This document shows positions 27,301 to 34,508 of a DNA stretch of 64,000 bases, one piece after another; positions within the stretch are counted from its first letter, which is position 1, and each line of letters starts with the position of its first letter. The stretch is from contig JAJVIC010000003.1 in NCBI GenBank assembly GCA_022072225.1, forward strand, positions 62,001 to 126,000, written 5' to 3'. This stretch comes from Bacteroidia bacterium (GTDB taxonomy: Bacteria > Bacteroidota > Bacteroidia > SXHM01). The notes under the pieces were generated by a model. That model saw only the letters and a list, made by a program, of their open reading frames with translations, did not search any database and was not told the origin of the DNA. The position numbers and the translations under genes were made by a program.

Positions 27301-27403
27301 CATTGGTGGACTTCTTTCCTCTTTAATTTTGACCGTATTTTTAGTTCCGATGGTCTATTATTTAGTTGACACAGCGAAAGAAAAAATAAACAGAAGAAAA
27401 TAG
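24311..27403 (+). CDS. RND multidrug/solvent efflux pump, AcrB/HAE1-type permease
   Basis: 1030 residues, the usual length of the family, with 12 membrane helices and two large periplasmic loops. Family signatures are YPGAEPNEVETSVSRKIEDAL (about residues 52-72), the TM4 proton-relay segment MSLIIGILVDDAVVVLENI with paired Asp (about 393-411), and GKGRMRPILMTTLSMVVGMLP near the C-terminus. It is the inner-membrane engine of the tripartite pump. The substrate is unknown. No typical CusA Met cluster was seen, so I favour organic compounds over copper. Confidence 0.93.
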   Translation: MNITEISIKRPSLIIVLFSVFTLLGFIGFKNLSYELMPDFNQPVVVIKTVYPGAEPNEVETSVSRKIEDALSNLEGVDYLVTKSLPNASIIIANLKYGTDLDKTMQDAQRYIDNIRKDLPQDILSPVMSKVSPNDLPIMSISATSNLSPTEFYQKMKDDYLPQIQQIKGVAEITVLGGEEREIQVKINQDKLKLYKISMVQVVEAINRSGLDLPAGKVQTEKESNSVRLTGKFTSLEDIKKVQVAMPVIGSPVYVKDIANVIDGIKETTSISRYNGKNGIGLMLKKQGDANAVDVSKLVRAKFKSIEQQNSNAGVRFIIADDSTDNTIAAVNSVVFDLVLAVILVSLVMLLFLRSFRNSLIVIVAIPTSLVTAFAVMWLLGYTLNLMTLLAMSLIIGILVDDAVVVLENIQKHLDKGKDKRIAAMDGRMEIGFAALSITLVDVVVFLPILFLQVFVADMLKQFSVVVVTSTLTSLLVGFTLTPWLASRIGKKEDLQPTNFFNRFLLWFEHQLEKFTNWYGRQLEWVLSHKLIFTGIVLLLFVMTLGIMKQGIIGKELISTGDQGKFKMALEFDKSTSIQQNNLIAQKIETYIIQQPEVATVFSNIGGPSTGIGSLGVGSANKTEFTIQLKSKKELKNLPTEGFMKKLREELKTKFPSINYSMAALGLIPRSAPIEITLSGSNLNQVMKSGNELKAIIEKMPGADNVRLSVETGSPEYKIIPDKDKMQRLGLTTAYVGLNLRTAFTGNDDATLTENGTEYPVRIWLDEFSRQNFEDVQQLSIINPMGIPVEVSQFTNIEQDNSPSLLERKDRQPAVTLTADALGRPSGTVADDVVAYLKENPLPNGIQMTWGSDIKRQNDSFGALGSVLLISFLLIYLIMIALYDSFIYPFVVLFSIPVAAIGAFFALNLSLSNLSLFALLGLIMLMGLVVKNAILIVDFTNQLKAEGKHFKEALIIAGKGRMRPILMTTLSMVVGMLPIAMATGTAAEWKNGLAWVIIGGLLSSLILTVFLVPMVYYLVDTAKEKINRRK

Positions 27404-27520
27404 CCATCACACAGGTGTAAGCACATTTGCAATTCGCACAAAATTTTTAAAACCTGCAACCACACAGGGGGTACAAAAGTAACTCTCTGCCTTCCGGCTC
27501 ACTTTTTCACACAGGTATTT

Positions 27521-27757
27521 AGCTCAACCTCAGCAATGGCTCACTTATTCCAAGGAATGGCTGGCTTATTCCAAGGAATGGCTCACTTATTCCAAGGAAT
27601 GGCTAGCTCAACCTCAGCAATGGCTCACTTATTCCAAGGAATGGCTAGCTCAACCTCAGCAATGGCTCACTTATTCCAAGGAATGGCTAGCTCAACCTCA
27701 GCAATGGCTCACTTATTCCAAGGAATGGCTCACTCACTCCAAGGAATGGCTGGCTCA
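27521..27757. repeat. 21/42-bp tandem repeat array
   Basis: A 21-base unit TTATTCCAAGGAATGGCTNNC recurs. From 27605 on it alternates with a second 21-base block (AGCTCAACCTCAGCAATGG...), giving a 42-base period with starts at 27605, 27647 and 27689. An earlier copy of the block starts at 27521. Each unit holds the quasi-palindrome ATTCC-AA-GGAAT. One plus-strand frame stays open and reads as heptapeptides (MAHLFQG, MASSTSA), but there is no promoter, signal or non-repetitive domain, so I treat it as repeat DNA. Confidence 0.85.
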
Positions 27758-27859
27758 CTCCCTGCCTTCCGGCTCCCACTCCCTGCCGGCAATACGTTAG
27801 CCACTGCCGGCAATAAGCTGTCCATTGCCTTCCGTCAGTTACTTATTGCCTTCCCTACA

Positions 27860-28027
27860 CCAAAAAGGGGAGCCCCTATCCAGAAAGGGGGACCCCCTGC
27901 GCGAAAAAGGGGAACTCTTGCATGAAAAAGGGGAGCCCCTATCCATAAAGGGGGAGCCCTTGCGCGAAATAGGGGAGTCTCTACACCAAAAAGGGGAGCC
28001 CCTATGTGAGAGAGGGCCCCCCCCTGC
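27860..28027. repeat. Second 21-bp tandem array, eight units
   Basis: Eight consecutive 21-base units (starts 27860, 27881, 27902, 27923, 27944, 27965, 27986, 28007) follow the consensus CNAAAAAGGGGAGCCCCTATC. Each contains an AGGGG-AG-CCCCT-like hairpin. The period equals that of the array at 27521 although the sequence differs. Open frames run through it on both strands as heptads (for example QKGEPLS or IGAPLFG), as expected for any 21-base repeat without stops. Between the arrays (27758-27859) lie further short CACTGCC/TTCCG repeats. 27404-27520 shows nothing else. Confidence 0.85.
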
Positions 28028-28115
28028 ACCCTAAACTTCTTTATAAACATGAGCATCATCATTGTTCCACCCTCTGTATGTTAGCTTACTTTGTATCACT
28101 AAAATTCAGTTTTCC

Positions 28116-28826
28116 ATGAAAAGATTAATTTATCTTATTCCTGTTCTCCTTCTTTTTACTTCATGCCTAAATGACAAAGGAGAAGTTTGCACCAATTTGG
28201 ATATTGTAATCAACCATAAGGTGGGCGGAGATGCCCTGCAATACAATATGTATAACTACACCAATGCAGCCGGAAACCTTTACGAAGTAACCGCCCTGCG
28301 CTATTACCTTACCAACTTTGTTTTTCATAACAGCGATGGTTCTCAATATGCCAACAACGGTATATATTATGTTGATGCAAATGATGCCGGCACAACTACC
28401 ATAAAAATTACCGAAATGCCGGCAGGAAATTATAACGGAATATCATTCAAATTAGGGCTTACACCTGCACAAAATATTACAAACAGTTTGCCTAACATTA
28501 CCGTAAATAATAACATGGCTTGGCCCGACCAAATGGGCGGAGGTTATCATTTCATGAAATTTGAAGGTCATTTTACATCCGGCAGCGGTCAAGCCGATGG
28601 ATTTGCCATACACTTAGGCACCGATGTAGCTTTGGTAAACATCCATTTAGACCAACTATTTGAAACCAAAGAACAAACCACCACACTTAACCTGAGCATG
28701 AACCTGAACGAATGGTTTACCAACCCAACTACATTTGACCTCGACAGTCTGAGCTACACCATGGGTAACCCATCAGGAATGGCATTAGTAGCAGCAAATG
28801 GAGCAGATGTATTCACCATTGAATAA
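28116..28826 (+). CDS. MbnP-like copper-binding lipoprotein
   Basis: 236 residues from the ATG at 28116, which starts a lipoprotein signal (PVLLLFTSC, Cys17); an in-frame ATG at 28062 only adds a non-signal extension. The mature part has the MbnP-like beta-sandwich features: DIVINHKVGGDALQYN, LTNFVFHNSDG, and the Trp-containing region MAWPDQMGGGYHFMKFEGHF. In known MbnP, a Trp is oxidised to kynurenine by the partner di-haem enzyme MbnH to make a copper site. Here the partner gene overlaps this one by 29 bases. Confidence 0.85.
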   Translation: MKRLIYLIPVLLLFTSCLNDKGEVCTNLDIVINHKVGGDALQYNMYNYTNAAGNLYEVTALRYYLTNFVFHNSDGSQYANNGIYYVDANDAGTTTIKITEMPAGNYNGISFKLGLTPAQNITNSLPNITVNNNMAWPDQMGGGYHFMKFEGHFTSGSGQADGFAIHLGTDVALVNIHLDQLFETKEQTTTLNLSMNLNEWFTNPTTFDLDSLSYTMGNPSGMALVAANGADVFTIE

Positions 28827-29877
28827 ATTAGTTTACATCGGCAGCACACTTATTATAGCCGTGCTGCTTATTACAGGTTGCAAAAAAGACAACCCACCCG
28901 ATACTGATTATTCGCCAACACCCTACACCCTTGTTATTCCGCAAGGCTTCCCCGAAATGCCCATTCCCGATTATAATCCTATGACCGAAGAAGGCGTGGC
29001 ATTGGGACGCAAACTCTATTACGACCCCATCCTAAGCATGAACGGACGCTCTTGCTCATCGTGTCACTTTCAGGAATTTTCGTTCTCGGTTCCCATAATC
29101 GGTCCTACCGGAAACAACGTAATGCCGCATCTTAATCTGGGCTGGAAAAGCAATTACCTCTGGTTTGGAGGCGAACATCAGCTCGACCATATTCCCCTTG
29201 CCGACCTTGTAGAAGGCAATGTTTTCCTCAACGCCAATAACGATACCATGCTGGCGCGGCTAAGCAATCACCCCTACTATCCCGAACTGTTTGAAAAAGC
29301 ATTCGGTATTGATATTGCCGCAGTTTCCATGCAAGACCGCCACCACTATATCAGCTATGCACTTGCGCAATTTTTGCGCACACTCATTTCAGCCAACTCA
29401 CGCTTCGACCAATACACACGCCACGAAATACAACTTACTCCAAGCGAAATAAACGGCTACATTATTTTCAATACCGAAAAAGGCGATTGCTTCCACTGCC
29501 ACGGCAGCATATTATTTAGCGATAACGAACCCCGCAACAACGGAAACGATTCCATTTTTACAGGAAATAATCAGGGTAGATTTATTGTTACCAATGATTC
29601 AAACGACATGGGAAAATTTATTTCGCCCACGCTGCGCAACATTCAACTTACCGCGCCTTACATGCACGATGGGCGATTTGCCACCTTGGAAGAAGTAGTG
29701 GAGTTTTACAACTCAGGCGTAAAACGCTCGCCCACCGTTGACCCCATTATGACCAAGCCCGGAAAAGAATACGGACTGCAACTCACGCAACAGGAAAAAG
29801 ATGATCTGGTTGCCTTCCTCAAAACACTTACCGATACATCCTACATTAATAACCCGGCTTTCACCAACCCCAACTGA
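28798..29877 (+). CDS. MbnH-like di-haem cytochrome c peroxidase family lipoprotein
   Basis: 359 residues with lipobox I-T-G-C (Cys28). Haem sites are C86-S-S-C-H90 and C231-F-H-C-H235 in the MauG/cytochrome c peroxidase fold (GRKLYYDPILSMNGRS, SPTLRNIQLTAPYMHDGRF). The pairing with an MbnP-like gene points to an MbnH-type role: Trp oxidation on the partner to form a copper site, rather than peroxide removal. The start at 28798 lies inside the preceding gene, giving translational coupling; 28807 is an alternative start. Confidence 0.88.
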   Translation: MEQMYSPLNKLVYIGSTLIIAVLLITGCKKDNPPDTDYSPTPYTLVIPQGFPEMPIPDYNPMTEEGVALGRKLYYDPILSMNGRSCSSCHFQEFSFSVPIIGPTGNNVMPHLNLGWKSNYLWFGGEHQLDHIPLADLVEGNVFLNANNDTMLARLSNHPYYPELFEKAFGIDIAAVSMQDRHHYISYALAQFLRTLISANSRFDQYTRHEIQLTPSEINGYIIFNTEKGDCFHCHGSILFSDNEPRNNGNDSIFTGNNQGRFIVTNDSNDMGKFISPTLRNIQLTAPYMHDGRFATLEEVVEFYNSGVKRSPTVDPIMTKPGKEYGLQLTQQEKDDLVAFLKTLTDTSYINNPAFTNPN

Positions 29878-29895
29878 GTTTCTTTACGCGGGTAA

Positions 29896-32800
29896 TTACA
29901 TCTTAACAAACTTACCTGCCGAAATTATTTTGTCTCCGGCTGTAATGCGGAACAAATAAATCCCTTTGTTCAGGTGGTCAATAGAATAAGAATATTGGGT
30001 GCCGTTCAGTTTTTCAATTCTTGCCAGGGTTCTTCCGGTAATGTCGGTAATTTCAACTATGGCATCTCTGAAAACAAAAGAGCCGGTGGCAGCAAAAATA
30101 ATTTCGTGGGTTGCAGGGTTAGGATAAGTTATCACCAGATTGGTTTCATCCGCAGACAATGAAAAGAGTTCATCTGCCTGTTCGTTACCATTTTGTTCAA
30201 CATTGGTGATAATATCAGGAATGGTAACCGTATCGTCCACCACAATTATTACCGTATCAACCAAACCGCGGTAACTGAGCGCCACCTGTGTTTCGCCCGG
30301 CTGATGGGCTTTAAAAATATTTCCGGTAACATTAGAAGCTATAGCGGGATCAAGCACTTCAAAAACCAAGCTATCGGAATAACTTACGTTGCGCCACTGG
30401 TTTGAAGTGTTTTTTGCATCAACCATAAAACTGCCTTTTTTTCCTGCCGTAAGAAAAAGTTTTTCGGGATAACCCTGAAGTTGTGTATAGCTGTAACCAT
30501 TATAATCTTGCACTACAATTTCAAAAGTATCAACAAACAGAATTCCGGTGTTATCATATCCAAGCAACGCAACTTTTGCTTTCTCAAAAATCTGGTTGGG
30601 GATTGCCATGGTAACAGCAGCAGAAGGTCCTGCAGTATCAACCATAATCATTGCCTCGGTGCCCGAAGCCACCACCATTACCATTCGCTGAACATTTCCT
30701 GTTGCCTCCAGATTAAACGTAAACGGAATATTGGATGTGATGGTATCGCCTTCAGCAAGATTTGAAATATACACCGAATCTGTGGTGCGGTAGCTAACCG
30801 GTGCCTCAAAATCTTCATGCCCTTCACCGTTTATCCAGATGGAAGACAATAGCGGAGGATTAAACCCTGAGGTTGTAAAATATGTATTATCAAATGCTGC
30901 CTGTTTCGCAAGATTCAGCAAGGTTGGAAATTCTGAGGGTTCATCTTTCCATCCGCTGTGCCAATAGGGATATTGAGAAGTGAATTTTGAACAGCCTCCC
31001 CGTTGTGATGGTTCGGCTACAATTACATCGTGCGGATCTGAATTATACGTTGCAAAAAGAAGATCTTCAACACTCATGTATCCTAACGGGGCAGCACTGC
31101 CAGCAAGAAAAAAAACAAATGCCTGACCCCAGGTGCCGGTTATACTCTGAAGAAAGGTATAACCTGAAATATTAGAGGTAAGTGCATGAGTTGGAACAGT
31201 AACATCATTCATGCTGCTGCCATTGAGGTCATTCCATATAGCATAACTATCCACTAAAAAATCATCAGTGGCTCCGTCATGAGTTCTCATGCCGAGGTAA
31301 TCAAACAAATCACGCAGGTATTGCCAATTAGGATTCACAATCATATTGCATGCCTGTGTTCCTGAATGCACACTGTTGCACGAAAGAAATTTATTGATGT
31401 CGTTGTTATACATAAATCCCTGCAGGTAAAGCCGGGTAAGAATGCCACCCATGCTGTGCACAATAATATCAACCTTGCCTGCCGAATAGTTTGCATCCCT
31501 TGCCTGCCGCAGGCTGTGGGTAATTGCTTTGGGCACTACGCTGTCGTTTTGTGCAAAGTAAACCGCGTTGGTGGCTTTGTAATCGGGGCGGTAAGTAAGC
31601 GCAGCCGGAAAACCATTTACCCACAGATGCTCTTCAAACTGTTTCCAGAAATCACCGTCACTCCAAATTCCATGCACGAGTGTTACAGGAGCACGAAAAA
31701 ACCTTACCGGCAGCGTGTAAATAACCTGTGAGTTAGATGCATTAATAATTTGCACCGAGTCGGCAACATAGGTGGTGGTTGAGGTTGGAATATATTGCGG
31801 ATGGGTGTAACGGGCTGTTACAACATTTCCTTCAACAGAATAATCAGGCGCTTCAAATTTTCCATACGCCTGCGGGTCAGCGGCAGTAGGGTCACTTTTT
31901 ATTCTGAACTGAATGTTTGCTCCCGACACAAGTCCTTTGGTATCAATTTTAAATAAAGTTGATTTTGACCCGTCAGCACAAATTTTTACATGACTTGTTG
32001 GCAACACATCTGCTCTTGTTGCAAACAATTCAAAAGGGTTTTCCATGCCGAGGTGATGAAATTCCAGATCGTGCGAAACAGTAATTTGCGCAACTGGTGG
32101 CGGGTTGAGCAACGTAATAAAACCAACCACATTAATATCAGTAATAGTAACATTTGAACTTGCTTCAATAAACCTGCCGCCCAAAACAAGCATATTGTTA
32201 TAAACCGCAATGGCATGAACAGCCTGGAAAGAAATATTGCCGCCCACACCGGGAGCTATTCCGTTTTCAACCGGGCGGAATAATTGCCCGTCACCCCGCG
32301 CTATGCGATAAGCATAATCAGTAGATGGTGGCGAGCCGGGTACGCCAACCGTTGTAAAATTTCCACCGGCAAATAGTTCACCGCCTGATTGTGCAAGTGC
32401 ATACACACCACCGCCAAAACCATTGCAGTTTGAGTTGGGACCATAGGGCGCTGAGCCTATACCCTGCCATTCATTGCCACTCCATTGTGCTATTCCGCTT
32501 GAATAGGAAGAAGAGCTCCAGTCAGGCAAAGCGTTGCAGGAAAAAGTGCCACCGGCATACAACGAATTGTTATAAACTTCCAGGGCACGCACAATATTGC
32601 CCAATCCATTGCCCATGCTGTTCCATATAACTCCGTCCCAACGGGCAACAGCGGTTGCGCTGAAATTTCCGATGGAGGTAAACTGTCCGCCTGCAATCAA
32701 ATCACCATTAAATTCTTTTAGAGTCCATATTTTATTGTTGGCACCTGTAGTCTGGAATTGTGTCCAGTCTGTTCCGTCAAAACGTGCAATGTTTCCAAGG

Positions 32801-33267
32801 TTGGTCCACACACCTGATGTGGTAAAACTACCTCCGGCAACCAGCTCGTTATTATACCAAACGAGTGAACGCACTTCAACCGAACCGCCTGTAAGTCCTT
32901 CCCCCAGTGCATGCCATGTTCCGTCAAACATGGCAACGTTGTTTGCCGCCACACCATCCACACTGTTAAAAGTTCCGCCAATGTATAATTTACCGTTGTT
33001 AAAAAGCATGCTGTAAACATTGCCATTTACTCCTGTGCCCATGGCTTCCCAGGCGCTGCCCGTCCATTTTGCTATTTTGCTTGCACTGATTCCGCCTGCT
33101 GTGGTAAATTCTCCTCCAGCATACAATACATTGTTGATTTGGTCAACAGCAAGAGTATTTACATTGTTGTTCATGCCCACACCTAAAGTGGAAGGCCAGG
33201 TTTGACTTAGTGCTTGCTGCAGAAAGGCAAACAAAAAGACAGTAGAAAATAAAAATAGTTTTTTCAT
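29896..33267 (-). CDS. Large secreted propeller / alpha-beta hydrolase protein with T9SS sorting domain
   Basis: 1123 residues. Signal peptide (LQQALS-Q) first. Residues about 25-390 are Kelch-like propeller repeats (LYAGGEFTTAGGISASKIAKW, LYIGGTFNSV, LIAGGQFTSIG, LFAGGNFTTVG). A beta domain follows, then an alpha/beta hydrolase at about 525-800 with oxyanion region LVHGIWSDGDFW and nucleophile Ser605 in VHS605MGG, as in lipases. Ig-like domains come next. The last about 80 residues form a T9SS sorting domain (ITYPNPATHEIIFAA, LNKGIYLFRI). It is probably a surface lipase or esterase with a binding propeller. Confidence 0.88.
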   Translation of the reverse strand: MKKLFLFSTVFLFAFLQQALSQTWPSTLGVGMNNNVNTLAVDQINNVLYAGGEFTTAGGISASKIAKWTGSAWEAMGTGVNGNVYSMLFNNGKLYIGGTFNSVDGVAANNVAMFDGTWHALGEGLTGGSVEVRSLVWYNNELVAGGSFTTSGVWTNLGNIARFDGTDWTQFQTTGANNKIWTLKEFNGDLIAGGQFTSIGNFSATAVARWDGVIWNSMGNGLGNIVRALEVYNNSLYAGGTFSCNALPDWSSSSYSSGIAQWSGNEWQGIGSAPYGPNSNCNGFGGGVYALAQSGGELFAGGNFTTVGVPGSPPSTDYAYRIARGDGQLFRPVENGIAPGVGGNISFQAVHAIAVYNNMLVLGGRFIEASSNVTITDINVVGFITLLNPPPVAQITVSHDLEFHHLGMENPFELFATRADVLPTSHVKICADGSKSTLFKIDTKGLVSGANIQFRIKSDPTAADPQAYGKFEAPDYSVEGNVVTARYTHPQYIPTSTTTYVADSVQIINASNSQVIYTLPVRFFRAPVTLVHGIWSDGDFWKQFEEHLWVNGFPAALTYRPDYKATNAVYFAQNDSVVPKAITHSLRQARDANYSAGKVDIIVHSMGGILTRLYLQGFMYNNDINKFLSCNSVHSGTQACNMIVNPNWQYLRDLFDYLGMRTHDGATDDFLVDSYAIWNDLNGSSMNDVTVPTHALTSNISGYTFLQSITGTWGQAFVFFLAGSAAPLGYMSVEDLLFATYNSDPHDVIVAEPSQRGGCSKFTSQYPYWHSGWKDEPSEFPTLLNLAKQAAFDNTYFTTSGFNPPLLSSIWINGEGHEDFEAPVSYRTTDSVYISNLAEGDTITSNIPFTFNLEATGNVQRMVMVVASGTEAMIMVDTAGPSAAVTMAIPNQIFEKAKVALLGYDNTGILFVDTFEIVVQDYNGYSYTQLQGYPEKLFLTAGKKGSFMVDAKNTSNQWRNVSYSDSLVFEVLDPAIASNVTGNIFKAHQPGETQVALSYRGLVDTVIIVVDDTVTIPDIITNVEQNGNEQADELFSLSADETNLVITYPNPATHEIIFAATGSFVFRDAIVEITDITGRTLARIEKLNGTQYSYSIDHLNKGIYLFRITAGDKIISAGKFVKM

Positions 33268-33299
33268 GTTGTTTTATTTCATGTTATTTACAAAAAATA

Positions 33300-34448
33300 T
33301 CAGGGTTCAATATCACCGTTAGGGTTAGTCTTGTAAATGAGTATTTGTTCTTGCATAGTGGGGTCTGATAAAGAAGATCCTGTAATAACAAAATTACCGT
33401 CTGCAGTTTCAATTACCGAATTCCCATAATCATCTGCAGGTGTGCCTAAAAATTTTTCCCAAATAATTTTTCCCTTACTATCAAACTTAACCAAATAAAC
33501 ATCAAATTTTCCGTTTCCTTTTCCTGTGGTGCTCCCAACCGCAATAATATTGTGATCCATTGTTTCAATTACAGCATTAAAACTTTCATAATTTTCAGGA
33601 ACTCCTAATGATTTTGACCAAATTTTTTTTCCATATTTATTGGTCTTCATAATAAAAGCATTACCGGTTCCGCCTCCAACTGTCCCGCAAAACACAAACC
33701 CAGAATCTGAAAAAGCAATTATAGAATTCAAATGGTTTGCTTCTTCTCCTCCTGAGCTGGATTGCCAGGAAGTATCGTTTTCTGCTCCAAGTTGAATCAA
33801 GGTGTTATTATAGCCTTTGGAATTTTGCATAGCACCACCTACTACAATACTCCCTTTCAGGGTAATAACTACCCCTTTGCTCTCAGCATCGTAGGTTGTA
33901 ACTGATGAGAATGATTTATTCCAAAGTTCGTTTCCTTTGCTATCCACTTTCAGCAAATACATATCCTGAGTTTTATCGGGCTTTATGCAATTGCCTGCGA
34001 TTAGGTATGCACCTTCAGGTGTTTGCAAAACAGAATTCCCAATTTCCATTTTTTCGCCACCATACAATTTAGACCATTCTTCTTTGCCAAGTGAATCTGT
34101 TTTAATTAGATAAACATCTCCGTCATAGTTTTCTTTAAAACTCTTTGTAATTCCGCAGATAATGTACCCACCATCAGATGTGTTTTTGATATTTATCCCA
34201 TCTTCAAAATTTTTTCCACCAAAACTGGCATTCCATAGTTCTTTTCCAGTAGAGTCTGTCTTTAACAGATAAACCTGTTTGTTTCCTGAACTGTTTGAGG
34301 AGCCAACTACAGCAAATCCACCATCAACTGAAGGAATAATTGAATTTCCGTATTCCGTATTCTTTCCACCATAATATTTTTTAAATGTTTGGGATTCTGC
34401 ATTCATTGCACAAACACAGATAAATAATATAAGGATATGTTCTTTCAT
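33300..34448 (-). CDS. Exported beta-propeller repeat protein
   Basis: 382 residues: a signal peptide (ILFICVCAMNAES-Q), then about seven repeats of the form GNSIIPSVDGGFAVVGSSNS / QVYLLKTDSTGKELW, each about 50 residues. They fit a seven-bladed propeller. The chain ends right after the last blade with no T9SS sorting domain and no lipobox, so it is probably periplasmic or released. A role in substrate or protein binding is likely, but nothing specific can be read. It lies 32 bases upstream of the propeller/hydrolase gene on the same strand. Confidence 0.8.
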   Translation of the reverse strand: MKEHILILFICVCAMNAESQTFKKYYGGKNTEYGNSIIPSVDGGFAVVGSSNSSGNKQVYLLKTDSTGKELWNASFGGKNFEDGINIKNTSDGGYIICGITKSFKENYDGDVYLIKTDSLGKEEWSKLYGGEKMEIGNSVLQTPEGAYLIAGNCIKPDKTQDMYLLKVDSKGNELWNKSFSSVTTYDAESKGVVITLKGSIVVGGAMQNSKGYNNTLIQLGAENDTSWQSSSGGEEANHLNSIIAFSDSGFVFCGTVGGGTGNAFIMKTNKYGKKIWSKSLGVPENYESFNAVIETMDHNIIAVGSTTGKGNGKFDVYLVKFDSKGKIIWEKFLGTPADDYGNSVIETADGNFVITGSSLSDPTMQEQILIYKTNPNGDIEP

Positions 34449-34508
34449 ATTTTAGGATTTATTTTGATTGTAATTGCTTAACATGCTTGTTTAATATTAA
34501 GTAAATTT

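Noticed and set aside
27536-27925. Open frame through the first tandem array read as a heptapeptide protein
   Set aside because: It has no signal, no non-repetitive conserved domain and no promoter. Any 21-base repeat without an internal stop gives such a frame, so I list it as repeat DNA.
27521-28027. CRISPR array
   Set aside because: The repeats are directly adjacent without unique spacers of regular length, and no cas gene is present.
27835-28062. Open frames on both strands through the second array
   Set aside because: Frames are open on both strands because of the period, and neither shows independent coding evidence.
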